Part shown: piece by piece, positions 16,901 to 24,105 of the stretch
Layout of the letters: each line of letters starts with the position of its first letter
Numbering within the stretch: the stretch's first letter is position 1
NCBI GenBank assembly: GCA_964463245.1
Contig: CAYXBU010000023.1
Span: 1 to 26,872, forward strand
DNA: 26,872 bases
Source of the DNA: CAMEON01 sp964463245
GTDB lineage: Bacteria; Bacillota; Clostridia; Oscillospirales; CAG-272
Direction of reading: 5' to 3'
Notes under the pieces: generated by a model
The model's database searches: none
Seen by the model: only the letters and a program-made list of their open reading frames with translations
Told to the model about the DNA's origin: nothing
Position numbers and translations under genes: made by a program

Positions 16901-17806
16901 CTATTCCTTCAGGTAATCGCAGGCCGCCAATGCCGCGACCGCACCGTCTGCGGCGGCGGTGGTGACCTGCCGTATGCGCTTGCGGCGGCAATCCCCCGCC
17001 ACGAACACGCCGCGGACAGCCGTCGTACAGCTCTCGTCGGCATCCACATACCCGTTTGCATCCAGCGCGACCACATCGGCAAAGGCCTGATTCTGCGGCA
17101 CGAGACCGATCGCCACGAACAGACCGTCCAGCGCAAGCTCCCGGATCTCTCCCGTGGTCTCCTTGCGGATGCGGACACCGTTCAGCTCCTCCCCGCCGAG
17201 CAGGCCGTCCACGACACACCCCGTCAGCACCGTCACGTTCTCCCGTGCCGCCAGCTGGGTCTGCAGGGTCTGCTCCCCGGTCAGGAAGTCCAGATTCTGG
17301 ATGACGTAAACATGAGAAGCCACATCCGAGAGAAGCAGAGCCTCCTGCAGGGCGGAGTTGCCGCCGCCCACCACGCCGACCGTCCGTCCCGCGTAAAAGG
17401 CACCGTCGCACACAGCGCAGAAGGAGATGCCGTTGCCGATCATGTCCTCCTCGCCCTCCAGCCCCAGGCGGCGGTGGCGGGCACCGGTCGCCAGAATGAC
17501 GGCGCGTCCCTCAAAGTCTCCGCTGTCTGTATGCAGGGTCTTATAGTCGCCGTGATCCTCCAGCCCCAGCACCTCGGCCGACTCGGTATCCGCACCCAGT
17601 GCCAGCACCTGATCCACCAGCTTCTCGGCAAACTCATTGCCCGAGAGCAGGGGAAACCCGGGGATGTTCTCGACCTTGGGGGAGAAGGTGATCTGCCCAC
17701 CGAAGGTCTCTTTCTCTATGATCAGGACCGATCGTTGTGCCCGACGGGCGTAGAGTGCCGCCGTCAGCCCGGCGGGGCCGCCGCCTATGATGATGATGTC
17801 GTACAT
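16901..17806 (-). CDS. trxB: Thioredoxin reductase-like FAD disulfide oxidoreductase
   Basis: The 301-residue protein has the low-molecular-weight thioredoxin reductase build: FAD site IIIGGGPAGLTAALYARRA (6-24), active disulfide FCAVCDG with C130 and C133, pyridine-nucleotide Gly motif VVGGGNSALQEA (145-156), and the C-terminal FAD motif VFVAGDC followed by RQVTTAAADGA. The HRRxxxR motif that binds the NADPH phosphate is replaced by VIQNLDFLTGEQ. This region reads more like the NADH-dependent AhpF relatives. So the electron donor may be NADH, and the partner may be a thioredoxin or a peroxiredoxin system. No thioredoxin gene is beside it. AAAGGAT precedes the ATG. It is the first gene after the promoter at 17852-17880. 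Confidence 0.9.
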   Translation of the reverse strand: MYDIIIIGGGPAGLTAALYARRAQRSVLIIEKETFGGQITFSPKVENIPGFPLLSGNEFAEKLVDQVLALGADTESAEVLGLEDHGDYKTLHTDSGDFEGRAVILATGARHRRLGLEGEEDMIGNGISFCAVCDGAFYAGRTVGVVGGGNSALQEALLLSDVASHVYVIQNLDFLTGEQTLQTQLAARENVTVLTGCVVDGLLGGEELNGVRIRKETTGEIRELALDGLFVAIGLVPQNQAFADVVALDANGYVDADESCTTAVRGVFVAGDCRRKRIRQVTTAAADGAVAALAACDYLKE

Positions 17807-17851
17807 ATGCTATCCTTTCCGCAAGCTGTGTCTGCTTTTCTCTTTTCGTCT

Positions 17852-17880
17852 ATTATAGCATATCGTCCGCCTCTTTTCAA
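17852..17880 (-). promoter_or_regulatory. Sigma-A promoter of the trxB-polA-malQ row
   Basis: On the minus strand TTGAAA (17880-17875) stands exactly 17 bases before a perfect TATAAT (17857-17852). The start of transcription should fall near 17845, leaving a leader of about 40 bases. It is back to back with the plus-strand promoter at 17955-17983, with 74 bases between the two -35 boxes. Confidence 0.85.
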
Positions 17881-17954
17881 GGGGAACGGATGGAAAAAGC
17901 ACAAGTTTTTCTCTCGCCTCATGGTGAAGAAAACAAAAAAATCCGATTTTCCCA

Positions 17955-17983
17955 TTGACTTGTCGCACGGGATTTGGTATAAT
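17955..17983 (+). promoter_or_regulatory. Sigma-A promoter of the Dlt-like cassette
   Basis: TTGACT (17955-17960) is followed after exactly 17 bases by a perfect TATAAT (17978-17983). The predicted transcription start is near 17990, giving a leader of about 77 bases to the lipoprotein gene. The first five plus-strand genes follow with gaps of 30 bases or less, so this promoter probably serves them all. Confidence 0.88.
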
Positions 17984-18001
17984 AAGAAGAGAAGTGAAAT
18001 A

Positions 18002-18015
18002 CCCGCCTCGGCGGG
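18002..18015 (+). promoter_or_regulatory. Hairpin near the 5' end of the cassette mRNA
   Basis: CCCGC (18002-18006) pairs with GCGGG (18011-18015) around CTCG, about 12 bases after the predicted transcription start. A 5'-end stem like this can protect mRNA from decay. It is followed by a run of C and then A that resembles the end of the two repeat elements further downstream (24063-24075). Short length makes chance a real alternative. Confidence 0.4.
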
Positions 18016-18040
18016 CGTTTCTCCCCCCCAAAAAAAGAAC

Positions 18041-18069
18041 GAGGAAGCCTTGCGAGAGCAAGAGCCATG
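18041..18069 (+). promoter_or_regulatory. Ribosome binding site separated from ATG by a GNRA-capped hairpin
   Basis: The only good Shine-Dalgarno match, GAGGAAG (18041-18047), is 19 bases before the ATG at 18067, too far in linear form. Between them CTTGC (18049-18053) pairs with GCAAG (18058-18062) around the tetraloop GAGA. With this 14-base hairpin folded the spacing becomes 5 bases. This supports 18067 rather than the ATG four codons later (18079), which has no usable site. Confidence 0.5.
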
Positions 18070-19347
18070 GTCATAGACATGAAAAAAAACATAAGAAAGC
18101 AGCTGTGCACCGCGCTTCTGTCGGCGGCCGTCTGCATGACGGGGCTGTGTGCGTCCCTGGTCGGATGCAGTGTTCCCGTGTCGGTCACGGCACACGTCGG
18201 CGATCTTGTCCCCGAAAGCGTGCGGCTGCTGGGCAACGATGCGCTCAGTCGGATCGAGGGGGTCGTGGACGGCCGCGTGACCCACGCGGGCACCTACGAC
18301 ATCCCCGCCCAGGCCAACTCCGGCAAGAACTACACCCTGCGGCTCAAAGTCGTGGACTACAAGGCACCGGTCGTGGTGCCCCGCCATGTATACTGTGCGC
18401 TGGGCACCGTGCCCGAGGCAGTCGATTGCATCGGCTCCATCAAGGAGCCCGACACCTACACCGCCGCTTTTGAGGATCCGCTGCCCGATATGTCCGCGCC
18501 GGGAGATTACGCAGTCAAATTCCGTGTGACGGATGCCAGCGGGAACCGCACGGGCGTACTCAAGACCGTCGTGTCGGTCATTCGGGACACCGAGCCGCCT
18601 GTCTTTACCTCGGTTCCCGAGCTCTACGCCTGTGTGGGAGATGCCATCGCCTATCGGGACGAGCTGGTGGTTCAGGACAACTGTTGCGGCGAGATCTCCC
18701 TGCAGGTGGACAGCTCCGCCGTCAACCCGCAGGTTCCGGGGGACTACACGGTGGTCTACACCGCCACCGATGTCTCCGGCAACACAAGCACTGCCAAGAC
18801 CATTCTGCATCTGGGCGAGAGCCCCGTCTCCTCGGAGAGCCTCAACCGCATGGTGGACGGTATTCTTGCCGAGATCGTTCACATCGGCATGACCGTGGAG
18901 GATCAGCTCCGCGCCGTGTATGAGTATATCCAATCCCACATCTACTATGCCCCCTCCACCGACACCGGCGACAAGGTACGCATCGCCTGCGAGAGCCTGA
19001 CCAACGGCACCGCCGACTGCTATGCGTACAACGCCGTGGCCATTGCCTTCTTAGAGCGGCTGGACATCGATTACCGCGAGATACAGCGTTCTCCGGGGTA
19101 TACCACCGACACCCACTACTGGCTGATGGTCAACATCGGAACCACCTCCTCCCCCCGCTGGTACCACTATGACTGCACCCGCCTGCAAGCCGCCTACAAC
19201 CACAGTGGCTGTCTCCTGACCGACAAGCAGATACGCGCCTACAGTAAGGTGCGCCCCTACTTCTACGCTTACGATGCCGCCAGCTACCCGACTTGCGCGA
19301 CCGAGATCATCACGCGGACGCCCGAGCTGGAGCCGTACTACACCTGA
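18067..19347 (+). CDS. Lipoprotein with two Ig-like repeats and a transglutaminase-like domain
   Basis: The 426-residue product has a lipoprotein signal (SLVGC, lipidated C34). Two Ig-like repeats follow at about residues 98-250, each carrying a PGDYxV...DxSGN signature (MSAPGDYAVKF with VTDASGN; PQVPGDYTVVY with ATDVSGN). A C-terminal transglutaminase-like domain ends the protein. Its triad is visible: C318 in GTADCYAYN, H350 in DTHYWLMVN and D369 in YHYDCTRL. It should be anchored on the outer face of the membrane, with the Ig-like part as a spacer or wall binder. Proteins of this fold act as proteases, peptide ligases or deamidases as well as crosslinkers, so the reaction is open. It starts the plus-strand row and ends 16 bases before the adenylation gene, which ties it to the Dlt-like cassette. 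Confidence 0.9.
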   Translation: MVIDMKKNIRKQLCTALLSAAVCMTGLCASLVGCSVPVSVTAHVGDLVPESVRLLGNDALSRIEGVVDGRVTHAGTYDIPAQANSGKNYTLRLKVVDYKAPVVVPRHVYCALGTVPEAVDCIGSIKEPDTYTAAFEDPLPDMSAPGDYAVKFRVTDASGNRTGVLKTVVSVIRDTEPPVFTSVPELYACVGDAIAYRDELVVQDNCCGEISLQVDSSAVNPQVPGDYTVVYTATDVSGNTSTAKTILHLGESPVSSESLNRMVDGILAEIVHIGMTVEDQLRAVYEYIQSHIYYAPSTDTGDKVRIACESLTNGTADCYAYNAVAIAFLERLDIDYREIQRSPGYTTDTHYWLMVNIGTTSSPRWYHYDCTRLQAAYNHSGCLLTDKQIRAYSKVRPYFYAYDAASYPTCATEIITRTPELEPYYT

Positions 19348-19363
19348 GCACTCCGAGGTCACT

Positions 19364-20908
19364 ATGCTGAACAACATTCTTCAATATCTGGACGAGACCG
19401 CCCGCCGCGTGCCCGCGAAGCTCGCCTTCTCGGACGGGCGGGTCGGCTCCACCTTCGGAGAGCTGGATGACAGCTCCCGCCGTGCAGGCTCCGCACTCCT
19501 CCGCAGGGGGTACGGGCGAGAGCCTGTCGCAATTTTGATGGAGCGTTCCCCTGCCGAGATCACTGCCTTCATGGGTGTGATCCGCGCAGGGTGCTTCTAT
19601 GCAGCCTTGGATGCCGCCATGCCCGAGGCACGGATGCAGCAGATCCTCGCGACTCTTGAGACCCGTGTCCTGCTCTGCGACAGTCGCAACCTGTCCCGCG
19701 CCGAACAGCTGGCCGCCTCCCTGCCCTCCCCGCTCTGTGTCCTCTCCTATGAGGATCTGGTCGCCGAGGAGATCGACGAGGGTGCGCTGGCGGCCGTCCG
19801 CGAGACCGCCATTGACCAAGACCCCATCTATGTGGTCTTCACCTCCGGTTCCACCGGGGTGCCCAAGGGAGTGGTCGCCTGCCACCGCTCGGTCATCGAC
19901 TACACCGAGTCTCTCTGCGAGGCCATCGGCTTTACGGAGAAGACGGTCTTTGCCAACCAGACCCCGCTCTACTTTGACGCACCGCTCAAGGAGATCATGC
20001 CCACACTCAAGTACGGGGCGACCACCTACCTCGTGCCGCGGATGCTGTTCTCCTTCCCCATCCCGCTGTGCGATTTTCTCAATCGGTACAAGGTCAACAC
20101 CATCTGCTGGGTGGTCTCGGCTCTGACCATGATCTCCTCTTTCGGAGTTCTGGAAAAGAACCCGCCGCGCTACCTGACCACCGTCTGCTTCGGCAGTGAG
20201 GTCTTCCCGCGCCCGCAGTACGACCTCTGGCGCGCCGCCCTGCCGAACGCCCGCTTCTTCAACCTCTACGGCCCCACCGAGGCGACCGGTATGTCCTGCT
20301 ACTGGGCGGCCGACCGCGCCCTTGAACCCGACGAGCCCATCCCGGTGGGTCGTCCCTTCCGCAACACCGACATTCTGCTCCTGGGCACCGACGAGGCCGG
20401 CAAGCCTCGCCGCATCCTGCCGACCGAGCCGGACATGGAAGGGGAGATCTGTATGCGGGGCACCTGTGTCACGCTGGGCTACTACAATGACCCCACCCGC
20501 ACCGCCGAGGCCTTCCGTCAGAACCCGCTTCAGTGCGCCTACCCCGAGACCATCTACTGCACGGGGGACTTGGGACGGTACAACCGCCACGGAGAGCTGG
20601 TGTTTGTCTGCCGTCGGGATGCCCAGATCAAGATACTGGGACATCGCGTGGAGCCGGGCGAGATCGAGGCGGCGGCGGCCCCCGCCGTGCGGGAGGGCTG
20701 CTGCGTATACGACGCGCCGCGCACCCGTCTGGTGCTTTACTACGCCGCCGAGGTCTGTACCCCCGACGACCTGCGCCGCCTGCTGGCGGCACACCTGCCT
20801 CGCTACATGATGCCCGCCGTCATCAAACGGCTGGAAGCACTCCCCCATACCCCCAACGGCAAGCTGGATCGCAAGTCGTTGCGGGAGCAGGCGGAGATCG
20901 AGCCATAA
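19364..20908 (+). CDS. Amino-acid adenylation enzyme, DltA-like
   Basis: This 514-residue stand-alone ANL-superfamily adenylation protein matches DltA in length. It has the ATP-binding A3 motif FTSGSTGVPKG (159-169), A4 YFDAPLKE with D205 where amino-acid-activating domains hold the alpha-amino group, A5 NLYGPTEAT (300-308), YCTGDLGRYNRHGEL (A7), and PNGKLDRKSL with the catalytic K500 (A10). It should activate a small amino acid as the adenylate and load it on the carrier protein encoded next. D-alanine is the obvious guess from the Dlt system, but the pocket residues cannot be judged by eye. The ATG at 19364 has GAGG 5 bases upstream. An in-frame ATG 30 codons earlier lies inside the preceding gene and was rejected. 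Confidence 0.92.
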   Translation: MLNNILQYLDETARRVPAKLAFSDGRVGSTFGELDDSSRRAGSALLRRGYGREPVAILMERSPAEITAFMGVIRAGCFYAALDAAMPEARMQQILATLETRVLLCDSRNLSRAEQLAASLPSPLCVLSYEDLVAEEIDEGALAAVRETAIDQDPIYVVFTSGSTGVPKGVVACHRSVIDYTESLCEAIGFTEKTVFANQTPLYFDAPLKEIMPTLKYGATTYLVPRMLFSFPIPLCDFLNRYKVNTICWVVSALTMISSFGVLEKNPPRYLTTVCFGSEVFPRPQYDLWRAALPNARFFNLYGPTEATGMSCYWAADRALEPDEPIPVGRPFRNTDILLLGTDEAGKPRRILPTEPDMEGEICMRGTCVTLGYYNDPTRTAEAFRQNPLQCAYPETIYCTGDLGRYNRHGELVFVCRRDAQIKILGHRVEPGEIEAAAAPAVREGCCVYDAPRTRLVLYYAAEVCTPDDLRRLLAAHLPRYMMPAVIKRLEALPHTPNGKLDRKSLREQAEIEP

Positions 20909-20937
20909 AATAACTTGTCAAGGAAAGGAAAATCATC

Positions 20938-21165
20938 ATGAACGAATTGATCTCCATCCTGTCCGAGCTTCACCCGGACATTGATTTTACCACCGCCGAC
21001 CACCTCGTAGAGGACGGCGTGCTGACCTCGCTGGACATCGTGACCATCGTGACCGAGGTCATGGATCGACTGGACGTGCAGATCCCCGCCGAGGAGATCC
21101 TGCCCGAGAACTTTGACTCGGCCGCCGCCCTCTGGGCACTGATCCGGCGGCTGGACGAGGTCTGA
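20938..21165 (+). CDS. Acyl/aminoacyl carrier protein, DltC-like
   Basis: This 75-residue acidic protein is of carrier-protein size. The expected phosphopantetheine site is S31 in DGVLTSLDIVTIV. The residue before Ser is Thr instead of the near-invariant Asp of DSL. The second half (EVMDRLDVQIPAEEI, then LPENFDSAAALWALI) is typical of DltC-like and other small carrier proteins. It should receive the amino acid from the adenylation enzyme and hand it to the MBOAT protein at the membrane. AAGGAAAGG stands before the ATG. It starts 29 bases after the adenylation gene and ends 7 bases before the MBOAT gene. Confidence 0.93.
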   Translation: MNELISILSELHPDIDFTTADHLVEDGVLTSLDIVTIVTEVMDRLDVQIPAEEILPENFDSAAALWALIRRLDEV

Positions 21166-21172
21166 TCGCGGC

Positions 21173-22804
21173 ATGAGCACCGCCTCCCTGACCTTTCTGT
21201 GCTTCTGCGGGATCATGTTGCTGATCTACTGGCTCCTGCCCGCGCGGTGTCGCTGGGTGTGCCTACTGGTGGCAAGCCTGCTCTTCTACGGCTGGGGGGA
21301 GGGATGGTACCTGCCCTTCCTGGGCTTTAGCATCCTGTCCACCTACCTGACCGCCCGCCTGATCGCCGCCCACGCCGCCTCGGATGCCGCCAAGCTGGCC
21401 GCCGCCCGTGCGGACGGGTCGCTCACGACCGACCGGCGCAAGGCTCTGCGGGATGCGGGCAAGCGTGTCCGCCGCCGCTGGCTCATCCTCTGCCTCCTGC
21501 TCAATTTTGCCGTGCTGGCAGTGCTGAAGTACACCGGCTTCGCGCTGTCCATCTTCAACGGCATCGCCTCGCACTTCGGCGCGGGAGAACTGACCGCCCC
21601 GAGCCTTCTGCTCCCGCTGGGCATCTCCTTCTACACCTTCCGCTCCACCGCCTATGTCATCGACGTGTACCGTCAAAAAGCAGAGGTTCAGCCGAACATA
21701 GCCAAATATGCCCTGTTCGTGTCCTTCTTCCCTGCCGTCGTGCAGGGACCTATCTGCCGTAGTGAGGAATTGATGGCACAGCTGACCGAGCCGCACCACC
21801 TCTGCTGGGAGGACGGCGCGGCAGGCTTTTTGCGCTTTGTTTGGGGCTTCTTCAAGAAGGTCGCGGTCGCGGATACCGCCATGATCGCCATCCGCACCAT
21901 CGTTGAGGATCCGATCGAGCTTCGAGGCGCGTATGCCGCCCTACTCATCCTGCTCTACTCGCTGGTCATATACGGCGACTTTACCGGCGGCATGGATGTC
22001 TCCCTGGGGCTTTCCCGTATGATGGGCATCCGCCTGACCGAGAACTTCAACCGCCCCTTCTCCTCCCGCACCACGCAGGAGTACTGGAACCGCTGGCATA
22101 TCACCATGGGCTCCTGGTTCAGCAGCTACGTATTCTACCCCCTGTCGGTCAGCAAGCCCCTGCAAAAGCTGTCCAAGTGGGGGCGCGCACACCTGGGCAA
22201 GTGGCTGGGGATGCGCCTGCCGGTCTGGATCGCCACCACCGTGACCTGGTTTTTGACGGGACTCTGGCACGGCGCCTCCTTAAACTTCGTGGTGTGGGGA
22301 CTGCTCAACGGTCTGATCATCATGGTATCGGGGGAACTGCAGCCGCTCTACGGTGCTTTCCGCAAGCGGTTCCCGCGCCTTGCGGGCAGTGGCTTCTGGA
22401 GTGGCTTCTGCGCCGTTCGCACCTTCCTATTGATGGGGATCATCCGCTCACTGGACTGCTATCGGGATGTGGGCGTGACCTTCCGCGCCTTCGGCTCCAT
22501 CTTCACCACCTCCACCGGCTGGAGCGACCTCTTCTCGGGCAAGGCCGCCGAGGTGCTGGGGTTGTCTATCCCGATCTGTGTATTTCTCGCTGCGGCGGCT
22601 CTCCTGTTCTTCCTTGTAGGACGGTGCGGCAAGGCCGCAGACGGTCGCCGAGAGACCCCCGCAGGCTACGCCGTGGCTGATCGCCTGATCCGCCGTCCCG
22701 CACTCCTATGTGCCGTCTGCGCTCTCCTTGTCGGCGCGACCCTGCTCTTCGGGAGCTACGGCATCGAATTCAACGCAACCGATTTCATATACGGGCAATT
22801 TTAA
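21173..22804 (+). CDS. MBOAT-family O-acyltransferase, DltB/AlgI-like
   Basis: The 543-residue multi-pass membrane protein has about 11-12 hydrophobic helices. Family signatures include LLVASLLFYGWGE near the start, LLPLGISFYTFRSTAYVIDVYR, FFPAVVQGPI, and GDFTGGMDVSLGLSRMMGI. EYWNRWHITM carries H309 and LTGLWHGASLNFVVWG carries the invariant H366. It closes with the AlgI/DltB-type tail FGSYGIEFNATDFIYGQF. It should pass an acyl or aminoacyl group from the carrier protein across the membrane. The ATG has only a distant GAGG; it probably depends on coupling to the carrier gene, whose stop is 7 bases upstream. A hydrophilic Ala/Lys/Arg-rich loop at residues 60-105 is longer than usual. Confidence 0.93.
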   Translation: MSTASLTFLCFCGIMLLIYWLLPARCRWVCLLVASLLFYGWGEGWYLPFLGFSILSTYLTARLIAAHAASDAAKLAAARADGSLTTDRRKALRDAGKRVRRRWLILCLLLNFAVLAVLKYTGFALSIFNGIASHFGAGELTAPSLLLPLGISFYTFRSTAYVIDVYRQKAEVQPNIAKYALFVSFFPAVVQGPICRSEELMAQLTEPHHLCWEDGAAGFLRFVWGFFKKVAVADTAMIAIRTIVEDPIELRGAYAALLILLYSLVIYGDFTGGMDVSLGLSRMMGIRLTENFNRPFSSRTTQEYWNRWHITMGSWFSSYVFYPLSVSKPLQKLSKWGRAHLGKWLGMRLPVWIATTVTWFLTGLWHGASLNFVVWGLLNGLIIMVSGELQPLYGAFRKRFPRLAGSGFWSGFCAVRTFLLMGIIRSLDCYRDVGVTFRAFGSIFTTSTGWSDLFSGKAAEVLGLSIPICVFLAAAALLFFLVGRCGKAADGRRETPAGYAVADRLIRRPALLCAVCALLVGATLLFGSYGIEFNATDFIYGQF

Positions 22805-22807
22805 GCT

Positions 22808-23899
22808 ATGAAAGAACGAAGCAAATTGATCCTGCGGCGCACCCTCTGCGCCGTGACCGCCGCCCTGCTCCTGCTCGCCTTCCTGATCGTGGCGGGCTAT
22901 GTCCTGCGCCCCAAGTATCGCTCGCAGTCCCCGGAGGGGTCGCTGACTGCGGAATACTACGGCGATGCCGCCGAGGTCGGACACGACCTGCTCTTTATCG
23001 GGGACTGCGAGGTGTACGAGTCCTTCATCCCTGCCGTCCTCTGGCAGGAGTACGGCATATCCTCCTATGTGCGCGGGAGTGCCCAGCAGTTGGTCTGGCA
23101 GTCCTACTATATGCTGGAGGACACCCTGCGCTGTGAGACCCCGCAGGTCGTGGTGTTCAATGTGCTCTCCTTGAAGTACGGGCAACCGCAAAAGGAGACC
23201 TACAACCGCATGACACTGGACGGGATGGAGTGGTCGTCCGTCAAGGCGGATGCCATCCGCGCCTCCATGACCGAGGAGGAATCCTTCCTTACCTACCTGC
23301 TCCCTGCCCTGCGGTATCACAGCCGCTGGGATGAGCTGACACGGGAGGACTGGAAGTACGCCTTCTCGGCGGGGGAGCCTGTCTCGGACAGCGGCTACCT
23401 CATGCAGACCGACATCAAGCCCGTCACCCCCGAGAGCCTGGAGAGTGCCCGTGCGTGGCTGGAGCCGCAGGTCTCGACACTGCCCGAGACTGCCATGGAA
23501 TGGCTGGACAAGCTGCGCCTGCTCTGCGCGGATCGGGGCATCGAACTGGTGCTGATCAAGGCACCGACCAACCACCCGCGCTACTTCTGGTATGACGAGT
23601 GGGATGAGGAGATCCGCGCCTACGCCGCTGAGCACGAGTTGCTCTACTGCAACATGATCTCCGAGGAGGAGATCGGTCTGGACTGGACGACCGACACCTA
23701 CGACGAGGGGCTTCACCTGAACCTTACGGGAGCCGAAAAGCTGACCCGCTGGTTCGGGCAGTACCTGCGAACCACCGATGCCCTCTCCGGACTGCTCCCG
23801 GATCGGCGGAGCGATACCGCCTGCGCGCAGGTCTGGCAGAGGCGGGTCGAGATATTTGAGAACCGAAAGATGACCGCCCTCGGCGGTGGCGGTGAATAA
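22808..23899 (+). CDS. SGNH-like membrane-anchored protein in DltD position, Cys nucleophile
   Basis: The 363-residue protein has one membrane anchor at about residues 12-32 and an outer SGNH/DltD-like domain. Block I reads LLFIGDCEVYESF, so C67 is at the Ser position of the usual GDS or GSS. The next block has YGISSYVRGSAQQLVWQ with the expected Gly. The C-terminal block is TYDEGLHLNLTGAEKL, with D299 and H303 as the likely remaining catalytic pair. In Dlt systems DltD moves D-alanine onto teichoic acid outside the cell; here an acyl transfer through a thioester on Cys is plausible but unproven. Its ATG is 3 bases past the MBOAT stop, with no Shine-Dalgarno site, so it is likely coupled. The last 40 residues are polar and may be disordered. 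Confidence 0.85.
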   Translation: MKERSKLILRRTLCAVTAALLLLAFLIVAGYVLRPKYRSQSPEGSLTAEYYGDAAEVGHDLLFIGDCEVYESFIPAVLWQEYGISSYVRGSAQQLVWQSYYMLEDTLRCETPQVVVFNVLSLKYGQPQKETYNRMTLDGMEWSSVKADAIRASMTEEESFLTYLLPALRYHSRWDELTREDWKYAFSAGEPVSDSGYLMQTDIKPVTPESLESARAWLEPQVSTLPETAMEWLDKLRLLCADRGIELVLIKAPTNHPRYFWYDEWDEEIRAYAAEHELLYCNMISEEEIGLDWTTDTYDEGLHLNLTGAEKLTRWFGQYLRTTDALSGLLPDRRSDTACAQVWQRRVEIFENRKMTALGGGGE

Positions 23900-23925
23900 G
23901 TGTCACAGCCAATAATGCGCTTTTT

Positions 23926-24084
23926 CTGAATACACTGTGGGGCAGGGGTCCCACATGGTCGGAAAACGACGATGAAACCTGCCGGCAAACCATCTCTCGA
24001 CGTATTAATATGTCATAAAAGTCCTTGAAGGGGGGTCGGGGGAAACACCCTTCAGGAAGTTTCCCCCCAAAAAAAGAAATAAAA
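23926..24084. repeat. Two-hairpin intergenic repeat, copy A
   Basis: This 159-base stretch aligns nearly without gaps with 24665-24822 at roughly three-quarters identity. It contains hairpin 1, TGTGGG/CCCACA with an 8-base loop (23936-23955), a variable centre, the common core AAAGTCCTTGAAGGGGG, and hairpin 2, GGGGGAAAC/GTTTCCCCC (24038-24067), then an A-rich tail. It fills most of the gap before the small lipoprotein gene. Neither strand has a T-run after hairpin 2, so it is not an ordinary terminator. I see no coding potential shared by the two copies. Confidence 0.8.
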
Positions 24085-24105
24085 CCACGAAAGGAACGAA
24101 ATACT

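Noticed and set aside
17785..18939. 384-codon minus-strand frame crossing the divergent promoter region
   Set aside because: It would overlap both strong promoters, the trxB start and the lipoprotein gene, and has no motif or start signal.
19310..20848. 512-codon minus-strand frame opposite the adenylation gene
   Set aside because: The plus-strand gene carries every core adenylation motif. The opposite frame shows no domain and is a codon-bias artefact.
24038..24067. Second hairpin of repeat copy A as a rho-independent terminator
   Set aside because: The stem is followed by A rather than T on the plus strand and by C-rich sequence on the minus strand.
24025..24105. N-terminal extension of the small lipoprotein into repeat copy A
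   Set aside because: The lipoprotein signal starts at 24106 with its own ribosome binding site. The extension would place charged residues before the signal and translate a repeat.
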